From JAFDYH01 sp049840875 (GTDB lineage: Bacteria; Bacteroidota; Bacteroidia; Chitinophagales; Chitinophagaceae), in NCBI GenBank assembly GCA_049840875.1, contig JASGJE010000015.1, forward strand, positions 124,001 through 188,000: a stretch of DNA of 64,000 bases, in the 5' to 3' direction. Positions 41,961 to 50,381 of the stretch are shown piece by piece (position 1 is the stretch's first letter; the number at the start of each line of letters is the position of its first letter). Under the pieces are notes generated by a model. That model had not been told where the DNA came from. It saw only the letters and a program-made list of their open reading frames with translations, and made no database searches. Position numbers and translations under genes: made by a program.

Positions 41961-43634
41961 ATGAGAGTCAAAAAGACAACTGGTAACCTTGAAATATATG
42001 CTGTATCAGGTACCAACACCATCGTATTATCTATGGACATGAAGCAAAAGCCCGCTGGTATGCTAGGCTTTTCCTTTGAACGTGTTGAAACAAAATCAAT
42101 GAAAAGGATCTGGTTGGAGGGACAAAAATTTTTTCATACAGTAATTCCCATCGCCAAAGAGGATCTGAATAAGGTAAAGGGACAGAAATATCCCACCCAT
42201 CTGCACCCGGTGCAAAGTTTTTTATGGAAAGATTTTACTGTAGATCCGGGCCTGGAATACCAGTACATTGTAACAGCCTACACCGGTACGCCACAAAACA
42301 TGCAGATACTGGAAACGGAGCAACTAACAATTTCAACAGAGAAGCATATACTTGGTAAACACGGCATTTATTTCAATCGCGGCGTATCAGGAAGTCAGTC
42401 GTACTCTGAAAATTTCAATAACGAACGACCAATTGATCCCGATGAGAATGTATTGGATCAAAAAGCCGTTGACTGGCTATCACGAGGATTGTACGAGGGT
42501 ATGATTGGATTTTTACAATCAGCCCAAAAAAAGCAAAAGATATATGGAGCCTGTTATGAATTTCACTATCCTGATTTTTTACAAAAATTAAAAGCGATAC
42601 AACAGTCGGGTGTAGAAGTAAATGTGGTGTATGATGCAAAAAATTACGGCACTCAAAACAAGGCGGCTTTAAAAAAGGCCGGAGCATCAAAACTTGTAAA
42701 ACATGTGCGGGATAACCAGGTAACACAGGCTCACAACAAATTTTTTATCATTGCAGATAAAGATGACAAGCCTCTGAAAGTTTGGACAGGATCCACCAAT
42801 ATTTCGGCCAAAGGTATTTTTGGTCATTGCAATACAGGACATATAATTAATGATAAAACAATCGCTTCACGTTACTATGAGTATTGGAAACTTGTATTTC
42901 AAAATCTTGATCATAAAACATTCCAGGCTGGCGTAGCGGCATTGAAAGATGCCGCAGACATAAAAGCTGCCGACGTTGAAGATGGCATTTCTGTATTCTT
43001 CAGTCCACGCAAAACAACTGATATGCTGCAAACCTATGCGGATATTATTGAAGGCGCCGATGAAATGGTTTGTGCGATCTATCCTTTTAATATTGATAAA
43101 CGTTTTCAAACTGTGTTTAAAGAAGATAAAGGTTACATACGCTATATACTGCTCGATAAACACCAGGGGTATAATACATTTAAAACCGATGATAAAGACG
43201 TGGAAGTAGTTGCTGGAGCCTATATTCAAAGCGCAGTTGATAATTGGGTAGTGGAAACCAATGCGGGTAAGATTATAAAAAGCGGCGTGGACTACCTGCA
43301 CAATAAACTGATTCTGATCGATCCGCTTGGCGACGTACCGATCGTAATTTCAGGTTCGGCCAATTACAGCGAAAACTCTACAACAAAAAATGACGAGAAC
43401 ACCTTGATTATAAAAAGCGATGATTGGGTTTCGGATATTTATTTCACCGAATATGTGCGATTGTTTGACCATTTTTCTTTCCGGGAATGGCTGAACAGTC
43501 ATCAGAAAGTTTTCAATCCATTCCTGAATGAAACGGGAACCTGGGTAAACAGCTATTTTGATAACCCTGATAGTTTAAATGTAAAAAGAAAGCTGATTTT
43601 CAAAAACATGAAAAGGGCAGTTGAAAGCGAATAA
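41961..43634 (+). CDS. Phospholipase D-like domain protein
   Basis: 557 residues, no signal peptide, so probably cytoplasmic. The N-terminal 140 residues look like an accessory beta-rich domain (FTVDPGLEYQYIVTAYTG, fibronectin-like). Two HKD motifs follow: HNKFFIIADKDD with GSTN near residue 270, and HNKLILIDPLGD with GSANYSENS near residue 445; each supplies the catalytic His and Lys. It could act on phosphodiesters of lipid or nucleic acid. It stands alone with a long upstream region. Similar stand-alone PLD proteins occur in defence contexts and in ordinary metabolism; nothing here decides. Confidence 0.82.
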   Translation: MRVKKTTGNLEIYAVSGTNTIVLSMDMKQKPAGMLGFSFERVETKSMKRIWLEGQKFFHTVIPIAKEDLNKVKGQKYPTHLHPVQSFLWKDFTVDPGLEYQYIVTAYTGTPQNMQILETEQLTISTEKHILGKHGIYFNRGVSGSQSYSENFNNERPIDPDENVLDQKAVDWLSRGLYEGMIGFLQSAQKKQKIYGACYEFHYPDFLQKLKAIQQSGVEVNVVYDAKNYGTQNKAALKKAGASKLVKHVRDNQVTQAHNKFFIIADKDDKPLKVWTGSTNISAKGIFGHCNTGHIINDKTIASRYYEYWKLVFQNLDHKTFQAGVAALKDAADIKAADVEDGISVFFSPRKTTDMLQTYADIIEGADEMVCAIYPFNIDKRFQTVFKEDKGYIRYILLDKHQGYNTFKTDDKDVEVVAGAYIQSAVDNWVVETNAGKIIKSGVDYLHNKLILIDPLGDVPIVISGSANYSENSTTKNDENTLIIKSDDWVSDIYFTEYVRLFDHFSFREWLNSHQKVFNPFLNETGTWVNSYFDNPDSLNVKRKLIFKNMKRAVESE

Positions 43635-43730
43635 TACGTGTGAATGATTTATAAAATGGGTGTGATTTTATTTACGCTTATTCAGACTCTGAAGCTGCCA
43701 CGAGATTCTTCTTTATTTTAATAACCTTTT

Positions 43731-43762
43731 CTATAGCGCCATTGAGATATATGGCGCTATAG
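43731..43762. repeat. Perfect 12-bp inverted repeat
   Basis: CTATAGCGCCAT and ATGGCGCTATAG around an eight-base loop, after the PLD gene and before the next lipoprotein gene. No T run follows, so it is not a classical terminator. Confidence 0.6.
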
Positions 43763-43854
43763 CAATTCATACTATCCATTCTTCAATTGATACATGCCCA
43801 TATTTTCGGGCACCCAATGCCGTGATAGTTTCGCCGGTAAATAAAGAAACAATC

Positions 43855-44586
43855 ATGAAAAAGATAGCATTCTCTTTCGCAGTGCTGTTGATATTGGCGA
43901 CGGCCTGCAGTAAATCAGACAGCGGCACCGGTGGTGGCAACAATAGTGGCGCCGGAGCGCTACATGAAGCTGGATATGGTCCTTCGAATGTGCCATTTAC
44001 TGCAGCGGCATGGACCCTACCAGCCGGAGTGGAACTAAAAGATTCGATTCACGAATACTCCTATTGCTGGAATTATCCACCATATACTTCTGTAGAAAAA
44101 AAAGACTGGAAAGGCATACCAACAGGATTTACCTTCTGCCTCACATTTACCAATACCACCAACGGGGTTATCACTATTACGTTTCCCCCAGAACTGGTTT
44201 TTGTAAGTTCGTCTGTTGAGCATCAGAATATACTGACCATTGATATTGGAACAGTAATCGTCAATCCGGGTATTGCCACTACGATAGTAGTACAGGGTTT
44301 TTGCCTGAATGTCGGCAGAACGGTTCCAATGGCATATGACTATAGCGATGAAGGACAGAAACTACTTTCTTATTCATTCGGCCCATCGCAAATACCGGGT
44401 GCATTGAAAGAAGTAACCGATATTGTCCATGCAAAACACATTACCATGAATGATGTGCTGAATGCAGATGGTTCGATAGACGTAAACAAGTCGGCAAAAT
44501 ATTCGGCAATACAGGCAGCGATCTGGGAAGTAACGGATGAAAATGGGCTGACAAAGAATACAAAGGACTTGTTGAAAAACCTGTAA
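43855..44586 (+). CDS. Lipoprotein with thioester-domain-like Cys and Gln motifs
   Basis: 243 residues. MKKIAFSFAVLLILATAC is a lipoprotein signal (Cys18), followed by a Gly/Ser/Asn linker. The body is beta-rich. Near the middle QGFCLNVGRTVP contains Cys150, and near the end YSAIQAAIWEVTDENG contains Gln220. The pattern aromatic-Cys-hydrophobic followed later by hydrophobic-Gln-x-Ala-hydrophobic-Trp is that of thioester (TED/TQXA) adhesin domains, in which Cys and Gln form an internal thioester used for covalent binding. I infer such a domain; it is not certain, and the protein could be an unrelated beta-sandwich. It is a single-gene unit with its own terminator. Confidence 0.6.
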   Translation: MKKIAFSFAVLLILATACSKSDSGTGGGNNSGAGALHEAGYGPSNVPFTAAAWTLPAGVELKDSIHEYSYCWNYPPYTSVEKKDWKGIPTGFTFCLTFTNTTNGVITITFPPELVFVSSSVEHQNILTIDIGTVIVNPGIATTIVVQGFCLNVGRTVPMAYDYSDEGQKLLSYSFGPSQIPGALKEVTDIVHAKHITMNDVLNADGSIDVNKSAKYSAIQAAIWEVTDENGLTKNTKDLLKNL

Positions 44587-44647
44587 ACAACTCTATTTTT
44601 GATCAGCGGATAAGCTTTTATACAGCCGCTGTCGAATACCCAACTTC

Positions 44648-44690
44648 AAGATGAAAGCCTGTGCAGTAGTTACAGGCTTTCATCTTATTT
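44648..44690 (+). terminator. Terminator of the thioester-like lipoprotein gene
   Basis: Perfect 15-bp stem (AAGATGAAAGCCTGT and complement) with a nine-base loop, then ATTTC. The T run is weak. Confidence 0.7.
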
Positions 44691-44757
44691 CTACCCGATT
44701 CCCCGGAGTGCTGCAATTTGTAAGTTCTTCTTAACTTGTTTTCTTAAATGCGGCTAT

Positions 44758-46803
44758 ATGATTAAGAATGCAGGAAGAAGTAAATGGATCGTTGCAATAA
44801 TATTTTACGTGTGCCCGATACTGTTAGTAGCACAAAATGCTGATAAAGCTGGTGTAAAACCGTTACCGCCGGAAGCCGTTACAATCCATGATGCTTTCTG
44901 GAGCCCTAAGCTGGCGGTATGGGATAATAAAACAGTGTATGATGTGTTTGATAAGCTGGAAGGCAACTACGAACCTGACCGGCAGAACCTGATTGACGAG
45001 AAAGCCAAATGGGGACGTACGAGAAATGCATTCCTGAATTTTGATCGTGTAGCAGAAGGAAAAAAAGATATTAATCTTCATGATGGCCCACCGTGGTATG
45101 ATGGCCTGGTATATGAAAGTATACGTGGCGCTGCAGATTTGCTATTAGAGTATCCTGATCCTGATTTGGAAAAAAGAATTGATGGTTACATCACCCGTAT
45201 TGCCGCAGCGCAGGCAGCCGATCCGGATGGATATATCAATACATACACAACATTGATGCGCTCCAATCAACGCTGGGGTAGAAATGGCGGTGACGATAAA
45301 TGGCAGCATGATATTTATAATGCCGGCATGCTGGTAGATGCAGCGGTGCATTATTACAATGCAACCGGTAAAACACAACTGCTGAATGTGGCTGCAAGAT
45401 TCGCCAATTATATTTATAGCCAGATTGGTCCGGCGCCAAAGCTAAATGTTATTCCAGGTCATGGTGGTCCGGAAGAAGCAATGATAAAGATGTACTGGTT
45501 GTTTAAAAGCCAGCCGACGCTGAAGAAGAAAATGAGTGTGCCGGTGGATGAAACACAATACTACCAACTGGCAAAATTCTGGATAGAAGAACGCGGCAAT
45601 TATGGTGAGAAAGATGGTTCGCATAGCCGTAACAGTGACAGCAGTTATAACCAGGACCAATCATCTGTTTTCAATCAGCAAACTATCGAAGGCCATGCAG
45701 TAAGAGCTACATTACTGGCAACCGGCGTGGTAGCTGCCGCATTGGAAAATCATGATAACAAATACATTCAGACCGCTAACAATTACTGGAATAATATGGT
45801 AGGCAAAAGAATGTTTATTACCGGCGGTGAAGGCGCTATTGCAGATGGAGAGCGGTTCGGGAAAGACTATTACTTACCGGAATCTGCTTACCTGGAAACG
45901 TGTGCCGCTATTGGCGCTGGTTTCTTTACACAGCGGATGAGTGAACTGCAGCCAGATGGAAAATATGTGGATGAATTGGAAAGAGTACTTTATAACAACC
46001 TTCTTTCGGGTATATCGTTAACAGGCGATAAATATTTTTATGAGAACCCGCTTATAGCAACCGATCATAAACGCTGGGTATGGCATGACTGTCCCTGCTG
46101 TCCGCCAATGATTTTGAAAATGGTGGGCGCATTACCAGGGTTTATCTATGCACAGGATGCAGATGGTTTGTACGTTAATCTGTTTATCGGCAGTGAAGCA
46201 AAGGCAAGTGTGAATGGTAATGCGATCAACATAAAGCAGGAAACCGATTATCCATGGAAAGGAAAGACAACTATCACATTGAGTCCTGTGACCAGCAGTG
46301 AGTTTACAGTAAGGCTGCGTGTACCGGGTTGGGCAACAGGACATGAGAATCCTTATAATTTATATTCCTCATCACAGCAAGGTGCCGTTGTTATCAAAAT
46401 AAATGGAAAGCCGATCAATACTGTTCCCGTGAATGGTTATGTACAAATAAAGCGACAATGGCGGAGTGGCGACAGAATCGAAATGGATTTACCCGTACAG
46501 CCCAGGCTGGTATTCCCGAATGATTCCATTCAAACAATAAAAGGTAAAGTGGCCATTGCAGCAGGCCCGGTTGTTTATGCACTGGAAAGTATTGACAATA
46601 AAAAACCTTCAGGCTATTCAATAGAAAAACAAGTTCCGTTAAATATGTCTTACGAGGCGGATTTATTGAATGGCGTAAATATTATCAAGGGTAAGGCAAA
46701 AGACAGCAACGGACAGGCGGTGGAATTTACTGCCGTACCATTTTATAGTATTGGCAATCGCGGTGCAGGCGAGTGGAGAGTATGGCTGAATAATAATCAA
46801 TAA
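44758..46803 (+). CDS. GH127 family glycoside hydrolase (beta-L-arabinofuranosidase type)
   Basis: 681 residues with signal peptide (WIVAIIFYVCPILLVAQ). The family (formerly DUF1680) has an (alpha/alpha)6 barrel followed by beta-sandwich domains. LPESAYLETCAAIGAGFF supplies the conserved Glu and a zinc Cys, and WHDCPCCPPMILK near residue 445 supplies the paired Cys residues that coordinate zinc and include the nucleophile in HypBA1. The substrate is probably an L-arabinofuranoside of plant origin, acted on in the periplasm. No SusC/SusD or other CAZyme genes are adjacent, so it is outside a typical polysaccharide utilisation locus. Confidence 0.9.
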   Translation: MIKNAGRSKWIVAIIFYVCPILLVAQNADKAGVKPLPPEAVTIHDAFWSPKLAVWDNKTVYDVFDKLEGNYEPDRQNLIDEKAKWGRTRNAFLNFDRVAEGKKDINLHDGPPWYDGLVYESIRGAADLLLEYPDPDLEKRIDGYITRIAAAQAADPDGYINTYTTLMRSNQRWGRNGGDDKWQHDIYNAGMLVDAAVHYYNATGKTQLLNVAARFANYIYSQIGPAPKLNVIPGHGGPEEAMIKMYWLFKSQPTLKKKMSVPVDETQYYQLAKFWIEERGNYGEKDGSHSRNSDSSYNQDQSSVFNQQTIEGHAVRATLLATGVVAAALENHDNKYIQTANNYWNNMVGKRMFITGGEGAIADGERFGKDYYLPESAYLETCAAIGAGFFTQRMSELQPDGKYVDELERVLYNNLLSGISLTGDKYFYENPLIATDHKRWVWHDCPCCPPMILKMVGALPGFIYAQDADGLYVNLFIGSEAKASVNGNAINIKQETDYPWKGKTTITLSPVTSSEFTVRLRVPGWATGHENPYNLYSSSQQGAVVIKINGKPINTVPVNGYVQIKRQWRSGDRIEMDLPVQPRLVFPNDSIQTIKGKVAIAAGPVVYALESIDNKKPSGYSIEKQVPLNMSYEADLLNGVNIIKGKAKDSNGQAVEFTAVPFYSIGNRGAGEWRVWLNNNQ

Positions 46804-46840
46804 TAAAATTGGCGTGTTTCGAAATCATTAAAAGACAAAA

Positions 46841-46862
46841 TCCCGGTAAACTACCGGGACTT
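46841..46862. terminator. Bidirectional terminator between GH127 and TSHG-repeat genes
   Basis: TCCCGGTA, loop AAC, TACCGGGA, flanked by A-rich sequence on the left and TTT on the right, between convergent genes. Confidence 0.75.
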
Positions 46863-46906
46863 TGAGATCACCACACACAAGAAACAGGCTTTGGTTTTAT
46901 AGTTGA

Positions 46907-47890
46907 TTATTTCAGTTCAAGATTCACATTGCCTTTGCTGGTTTCCGCTTTTACGATCATGCCACCACCGTTCAGTGTTCCTTTCAGTGAACGTTCTTCT
47001 TTTGAACCGCTGAAGTTCTCAAGTTTGTCAACGTTAATACGTTTGCCCTGCAGGTCGATATTCATTCCTTTTCCTTTCGGTAATTGAAGTGTAATGTTTC
47101 CATGACTTGTAGATGTTTCAACCGATGCATCAAGATCTTTCAGGCCTATGTCGCCATGTGAAGTAACGGCAGCTATTTCACCTGTGATGCTACCACCATC
47201 TATATTTCCATGACTTGTCTGCGCATTCACTTTCCCTTTCAGATGATCCAGTTTTACATCGCCGTTTGATGTGGTAAGATGGATAGTACCATCACAATTA
47301 CCTGCGGAAACATTGCCATGGCTGGTACCGATGTCAACGCCTTCGGTAATATTGCTAACATATACATCACCGTGAGAAGTGCCACCACGAACTGAGCCTT
47401 TTATTTTTTCTGCATGAATATTTCCATGACTGGTTGAAAGATCCTGTTTGCCTGTCATGCCATCCAGATCAATATCACCGTGACTGGTTTTGATATCAGT
47501 GCTTGCTTCTTCTGCAGTATATATTTTAAAGGAAATGCTCAATGCTTTTTTCCAATTCATGTCGTTGTATTTGTTTTTCGCAAATGCCGTGAGCTGGTGA
47601 TTGCTGACAGATACTTCGAGTTCGTAAAAATCATTTAAACGTGACTGAATTTCTTCTTTACTAAGCTTTTCATCACCCATTCCATTGTTGCCATGTATAT
47701 ACACTTCCACACGGGCGTCTGAAGATTGCACTTTCGTAACGGTTACGTTTCCATGAGAAGTGCTAACGTCTATCTTATCAAACTTTTCGTTGCTAAGCGA
47801 CTTTGTAATAAACGGATCTTTAAACGAATTGAACTGTGCGTGCAGCAAAGCCGGCGCAGCAATTAAAATGGCGAAAACAATTTTTTTCAT
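46907..47890 (-). CDS. DUF4097-type beta-helix protein with ten TSHG repeats
   Basis: 327 residues. MKKIVFAILIAAPALLHAQ is a signal peptide. From residue 40 to the end the sequence carries ten copies of a Thr-Ser-x-Gly motif about 19 residues apart; eight read TSHG, one TSNG and one TSKG, each followed by Asn or Asp and a short strand (TSHGDVYVSN, TSHGNVSAGN, TSHGNIDGGS). This is the DUF4097/DUF4098 solenoid fold; the repeats would stack Thr, Ser and His in parallel ladders. It is exported and probably envelope-associated. A metal-binding or adhesive face is possible but unproven. Confidence 0.8.
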   Translation of the reverse strand: MKKIVFAILIAAPALLHAQFNSFKDPFITKSLSNEKFDKIDVSTSHGNVTVTKVQSSDARVEVYIHGNNGMGDEKLSKEEIQSRLNDFYELEVSVSNHQLTAFAKNKYNDMNWKKALSISFKIYTAEEASTDIKTSHGDIDLDGMTGKQDLSTSHGNIHAEKIKGSVRGGTSHGDVYVSNITEGVDIGTSHGNVSAGNCDGTIHLTTSNGDVKLDHLKGKVNAQTSHGNIDGGSITGEIAAVTSHGDIGLKDLDASVETSTSHGNITLQLPKGKGMNIDLQGKRINVDKLENFSGSKEERSLKGTLNGGGMIVKAETSKGNVNLELK

Positions 47891-48126
47891 TGTTCCAGTT
47901 TTGAAGATTAATGAATTGGCACGAAAGCCATGCCTGTTTTTTTATGATTGAAAATCAAAGACTAATTCGGCGAACAGTCATACTGTTGTGCGCTAATGAT
48001 ACAGTGATTGTCCGGTAACGGGCGAAGACATGACAATGCCTCGCCGGTCTTATTTAGTACGATTAAGAAAAAGAGAAAGTTACATGGCGGGATAATTATT
48101 TATTTATGCAGGAATGATATGCGCTT

Positions 48127-48576
48127 TTAATTGGCAGCCGGCAACATATTCCGGATGGCAGAGATCTTCCATTTGCCCTGGTTTTCTACTACAACGAAAC
48201 TGCTCCACATTTTGCGAATACTGCCGTCGGCACTGGTTATTTCATAACGGCAATCAGCAACCGCAACTGAAGCGCTGAATAATTTTATTTTATCAACGGT
48301 CAGTGTTCGCTTGCCAGGGCTACTGGCGGAGCTTTTTATCATTCCCGCTACTGCTGCATCGATTCCATTGCGCCATTCGCCATTGCTCACAAGCTGGTCA
48401 ATGTCTGATGTAAGGATTTTTTTAAGCAAAATCGTATCACTGGTTTCCCTTGCAAGTGAATACTGATCAATGAGTGAGTGGATCGCTGTTTGTTGTGCCT
48501 CGGTCGGCACAGGTTGACAAAACGTGGTACAACATACAGCAGTATTGATCAGCAAGAGCAGAAAATACTTTTTCAT
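48127..48576 (-). CDS. Secreted SnoaL/DUF4440-like protein
   Basis: 149 residues. MKKYFLLLLINTAVCCTTFC is a signal peptide (it could also be a lipoprotein signal). The mature part fits the NTF2-like fold of DUF4440/SnoaL proteins: an N-terminal helix (QQTAIHSLIDQYSLARETSD), then DIDQLVSNGEWRNG and a closing sheet with MWSSFVVVENQGKWKISAIRN. Function in this group is usually unknown. Confidence 0.7.
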   Translation of the reverse strand: MKKYFLLLLINTAVCCTTFCQPVPTEAQQTAIHSLIDQYSLARETSDTILLKKILTSDIDQLVSNGEWRNGIDAAVAGMIKSSASSPGKRTLTVDKIKLFSASVAVADCRYEITSADGSIRKMWSSFVVVENQGKWKISAIRNMLPAAN

Positions 48577-48710
48577 ATAGATAGATTGAAGGAAGAGTTC
48601 AATTTCTATTAAAGCTACGAAGCGATTGGGCTGGCTGACGATGCTGGCATAATTTTATTAAAATCAGTACATTATTATTAACCGTATTTTTAAACTACTA
48701 AAAAATCAAT

Positions 48711-48902
48711 ATGCCAAGATGGATAAGGGCGCTGATCGCTGCCTACGGCGCTAAAAAACTGGGTGGCGGCTGCCTGAGTACAATTCTTATTTTCCTGGTA
48801 ATTTATTGGGCATTGGGTCAATGTAACCATACTGTGCAGACTTCTCAGCCGGTGCATGGAAGCGTAATTGTAAAAAAAGCACCGGAAACACCGAGGATAT
48901 GA
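48711..48902 (+). CDS. Small membrane protein
   Basis: 63 residues. MPRWIRALIAAYGAKKLGGG is followed by one transmembrane helix (LSTILIFLVIYWALG) and a polar tail. Clear ATG and a compact, membrane-protein-like sequence suggest a real gene. No family name known to me. Confidence 0.6.
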   Translation: MPRWIRALIAAYGAKKLGGGCLSTILIFLVIYWALGQCNHTVQTSQPVHGSVIVKKAPETPRI

Positions 48903-48930
48903 TAATTCTGCCCGGGGTTACAATCGGATT

Positions 48931-49704
48931 TTAAATCGTCCATGTGATTTCGCCAAATGAAAACTCCTCAGTGAACTGCCCATTATTTGTTACAAGCTGC
49001 CCATTGATGGAAACGCTGTTGATGATGGTGGTAAAATGAATATTTCCTTTTTTCAATTTTACTGTTTCATTTCGTTTGTAAAGAACCGCGTTGTAGGTTG
49101 TATAGATTTTTTCAAACCCATCATTTTGTAAAAGCGTAAAATGTTCCTGGAGCGAGGTGCAAAACTCTTTGGCAAGAGCGACCGTATCGTAGTTTTTTCC
49201 TGTTATTTGTTTTAATGAAGCCGGGTTTGGTAAATCAGAAGGAAAATGCTCCTGGTTAATATTCAGCCCGGTGCCGGCAACAGCAAATTGCCACGAAGCA
49301 GCCGAAAGTTGGTTGGTGATTATATTCTCGATGAGGATACCCCCAATCTTCCGGTCGTTCCAATAAAGGTCGTTTGGCCATTTGATACAGAGATTGTCAT
49401 TTATGTATCGTGAAAGAAAGGTCCAGGCGGCCACTGCCACGCAGGCATTGAGCCGGAATTGCTGAGAAAGAGTAAGAAATAGTGGTTGTATCACTACACT
49501 TAGGGCAATGTTGGCATCTTTTTCAGATTTCCACTGTTTACCCATTTGCCCCTTTCCGGCAGTTTGCTCATGGGCGAAAAATGCAGCCCCGTGTATGGCA
49601 AGCCCATTGCGGATTTGCGCCAGGGCATAATTATTGGTGCTGTCGACGGAAGATAATTCGATAAACGGTGAACCCAAAGGTTTTATAACCGGTTGTTGTT
49701 GCAA
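48931..49704 (-). CDS. birA: Biotin--[acetyl-CoA-carboxylase] ligase
   Basis: Attaches biotin to carrier proteins such as acetyl-CoA carboxylase BCCP. 257 residues, catalytic and C-terminal domains only, without the DNA-binding domain of E. coli BirA. DSTNNYALAQ and EQTAGKGQMGKQWKS (the GRGRxGRxW-type biotinyl-AMP loop), then KWPNDLYWNDRKIGGILIE are diagnostic. The start is TTG (MQQQPVIKP); a TATCTTTG box at 49721-49728 on the minus strand, 16 bases upstream, supports it. Divergent from rsfS. Confidence 0.93.
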   Translation of the reverse strand: MQQQPVIKPLGSPFIELSSVDSTNNYALAQIRNGLAIHGAAFFAHEQTAGKGQMGKQWKSEKDANIALSVVIQPLFLTLSQQFRLNACVAVAAWTFLSRYINDNLCIKWPNDLYWNDRKIGGILIENIITNQLSAASWQFAVAGTGLNINQEHFPSDLPNPASLKQITGKNYDTVALAKEFCTSLQEHFTLLQNDGFEKIYTTYNAVLYKRNETVKLKKGNIHFTTIINSVSINGQLVTNNGQFTEEFSFGEITWTI

Positions 49705-49720
49705 TTAATCCCTATTTTTA

Positions 49721-49728
49721 CAAAGATA
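49721..49728 (-). promoter_or_regulatory. -7 box for birA
   Basis: TATCTTTG on the minus strand fits TAnnTTTG, 16 bases ahead of the TTG start at 49704. Confidence 0.5.
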
Positions 49729-49854
49729 ACTGGGCATGGGCCGACGTGTGGTACGAAACTAACCGGAAAACGGAATAAAATAATTTTACCCGACGTTCGT
49801 CTTATAAATAAAACTATACGCTTCAGAAATTCAATCACTAAAATAATTTGATTA

Positions 49855-50256
49855 TTGGAACAATTGGCTTTACTCGCTACCCGTAAAAAGAGTGCTGCAC
49901 GGTTGACGCGGAATTCAAAAATTATCAAAACAATCATTAACGCAATACAGCAGAAAAAAGGTGAAAATATTATATCCCTCGATCTGCGGAAAATTCCTGA
50001 AGCGGTCGCTGATTTCTTTATAATATGCGAGGCTGGAAACCAGCCACAGATAAGAGCGATTTCAAGTTATGTGGAAGAGCAGGTAAAAGAGTTGACAGGT
50101 GAGAGCCCGTACCGGCATGAAGGCCATCAGGCATTGCAATGGGTGTTGATTGACTATGTAAATGTGGTAGTGCATGTGATGCTTGGCGAAACGAGGAAGT
50201 TTTATAAACTGGAAGAAATGTGGAGTGACGCAGACGGAAAAGAGCATCGTGACTAA
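49855..50256 (+). CDS. rsfS: Ribosome silencing factor RsfS
   Basis: RsfS binds ribosomal protein L14 and blocks subunit joining in starved cells. The family core is plain: IIKTIINAIQQKKGENIISLDL, ADFFIICEAGNQPQIRAIS, YRHEGHQALQWVLIDYVNVVVHVM and KFYKLEEMWSDA. 133 residues, with a TTG start that adds about 20 residues ahead of the core, as often seen in Bacteroidetes. It lies directly before ftsH, the order usual in the phylum (rsfS, ftsH, LUD protein). Confidence 0.92.
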   Translation: MEQLALLATRKKSAARLTRNSKIIKTIINAIQQKKGENIISLDLRKIPEAVADFFIICEAGNQPQIRAISSYVEEQVKELTGESPYRHEGHQALQWVLIDYVNVVVHVMLGETRKFYKLEEMWSDADGKEHRD

Positions 50257-50381
50257 TAAAAATCTATAGCTTGGGGATTTGCGAAACCGCAATAAAATGA
50301 AAATAAGTTTGTTAATATTAAAAATAAAATAACCGTTTTTTATAAATAATCGTAAATAGCGGAGAACAGGTAACCGATACT

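Noticed and set aside
15741..43762. CTATAGCGCCAT shared by 15741 and 43731 as a dispersed repeat
   Set aside because: Many shared 12-mers are expected by chance in a window of this size, and the flanking sequence differs.
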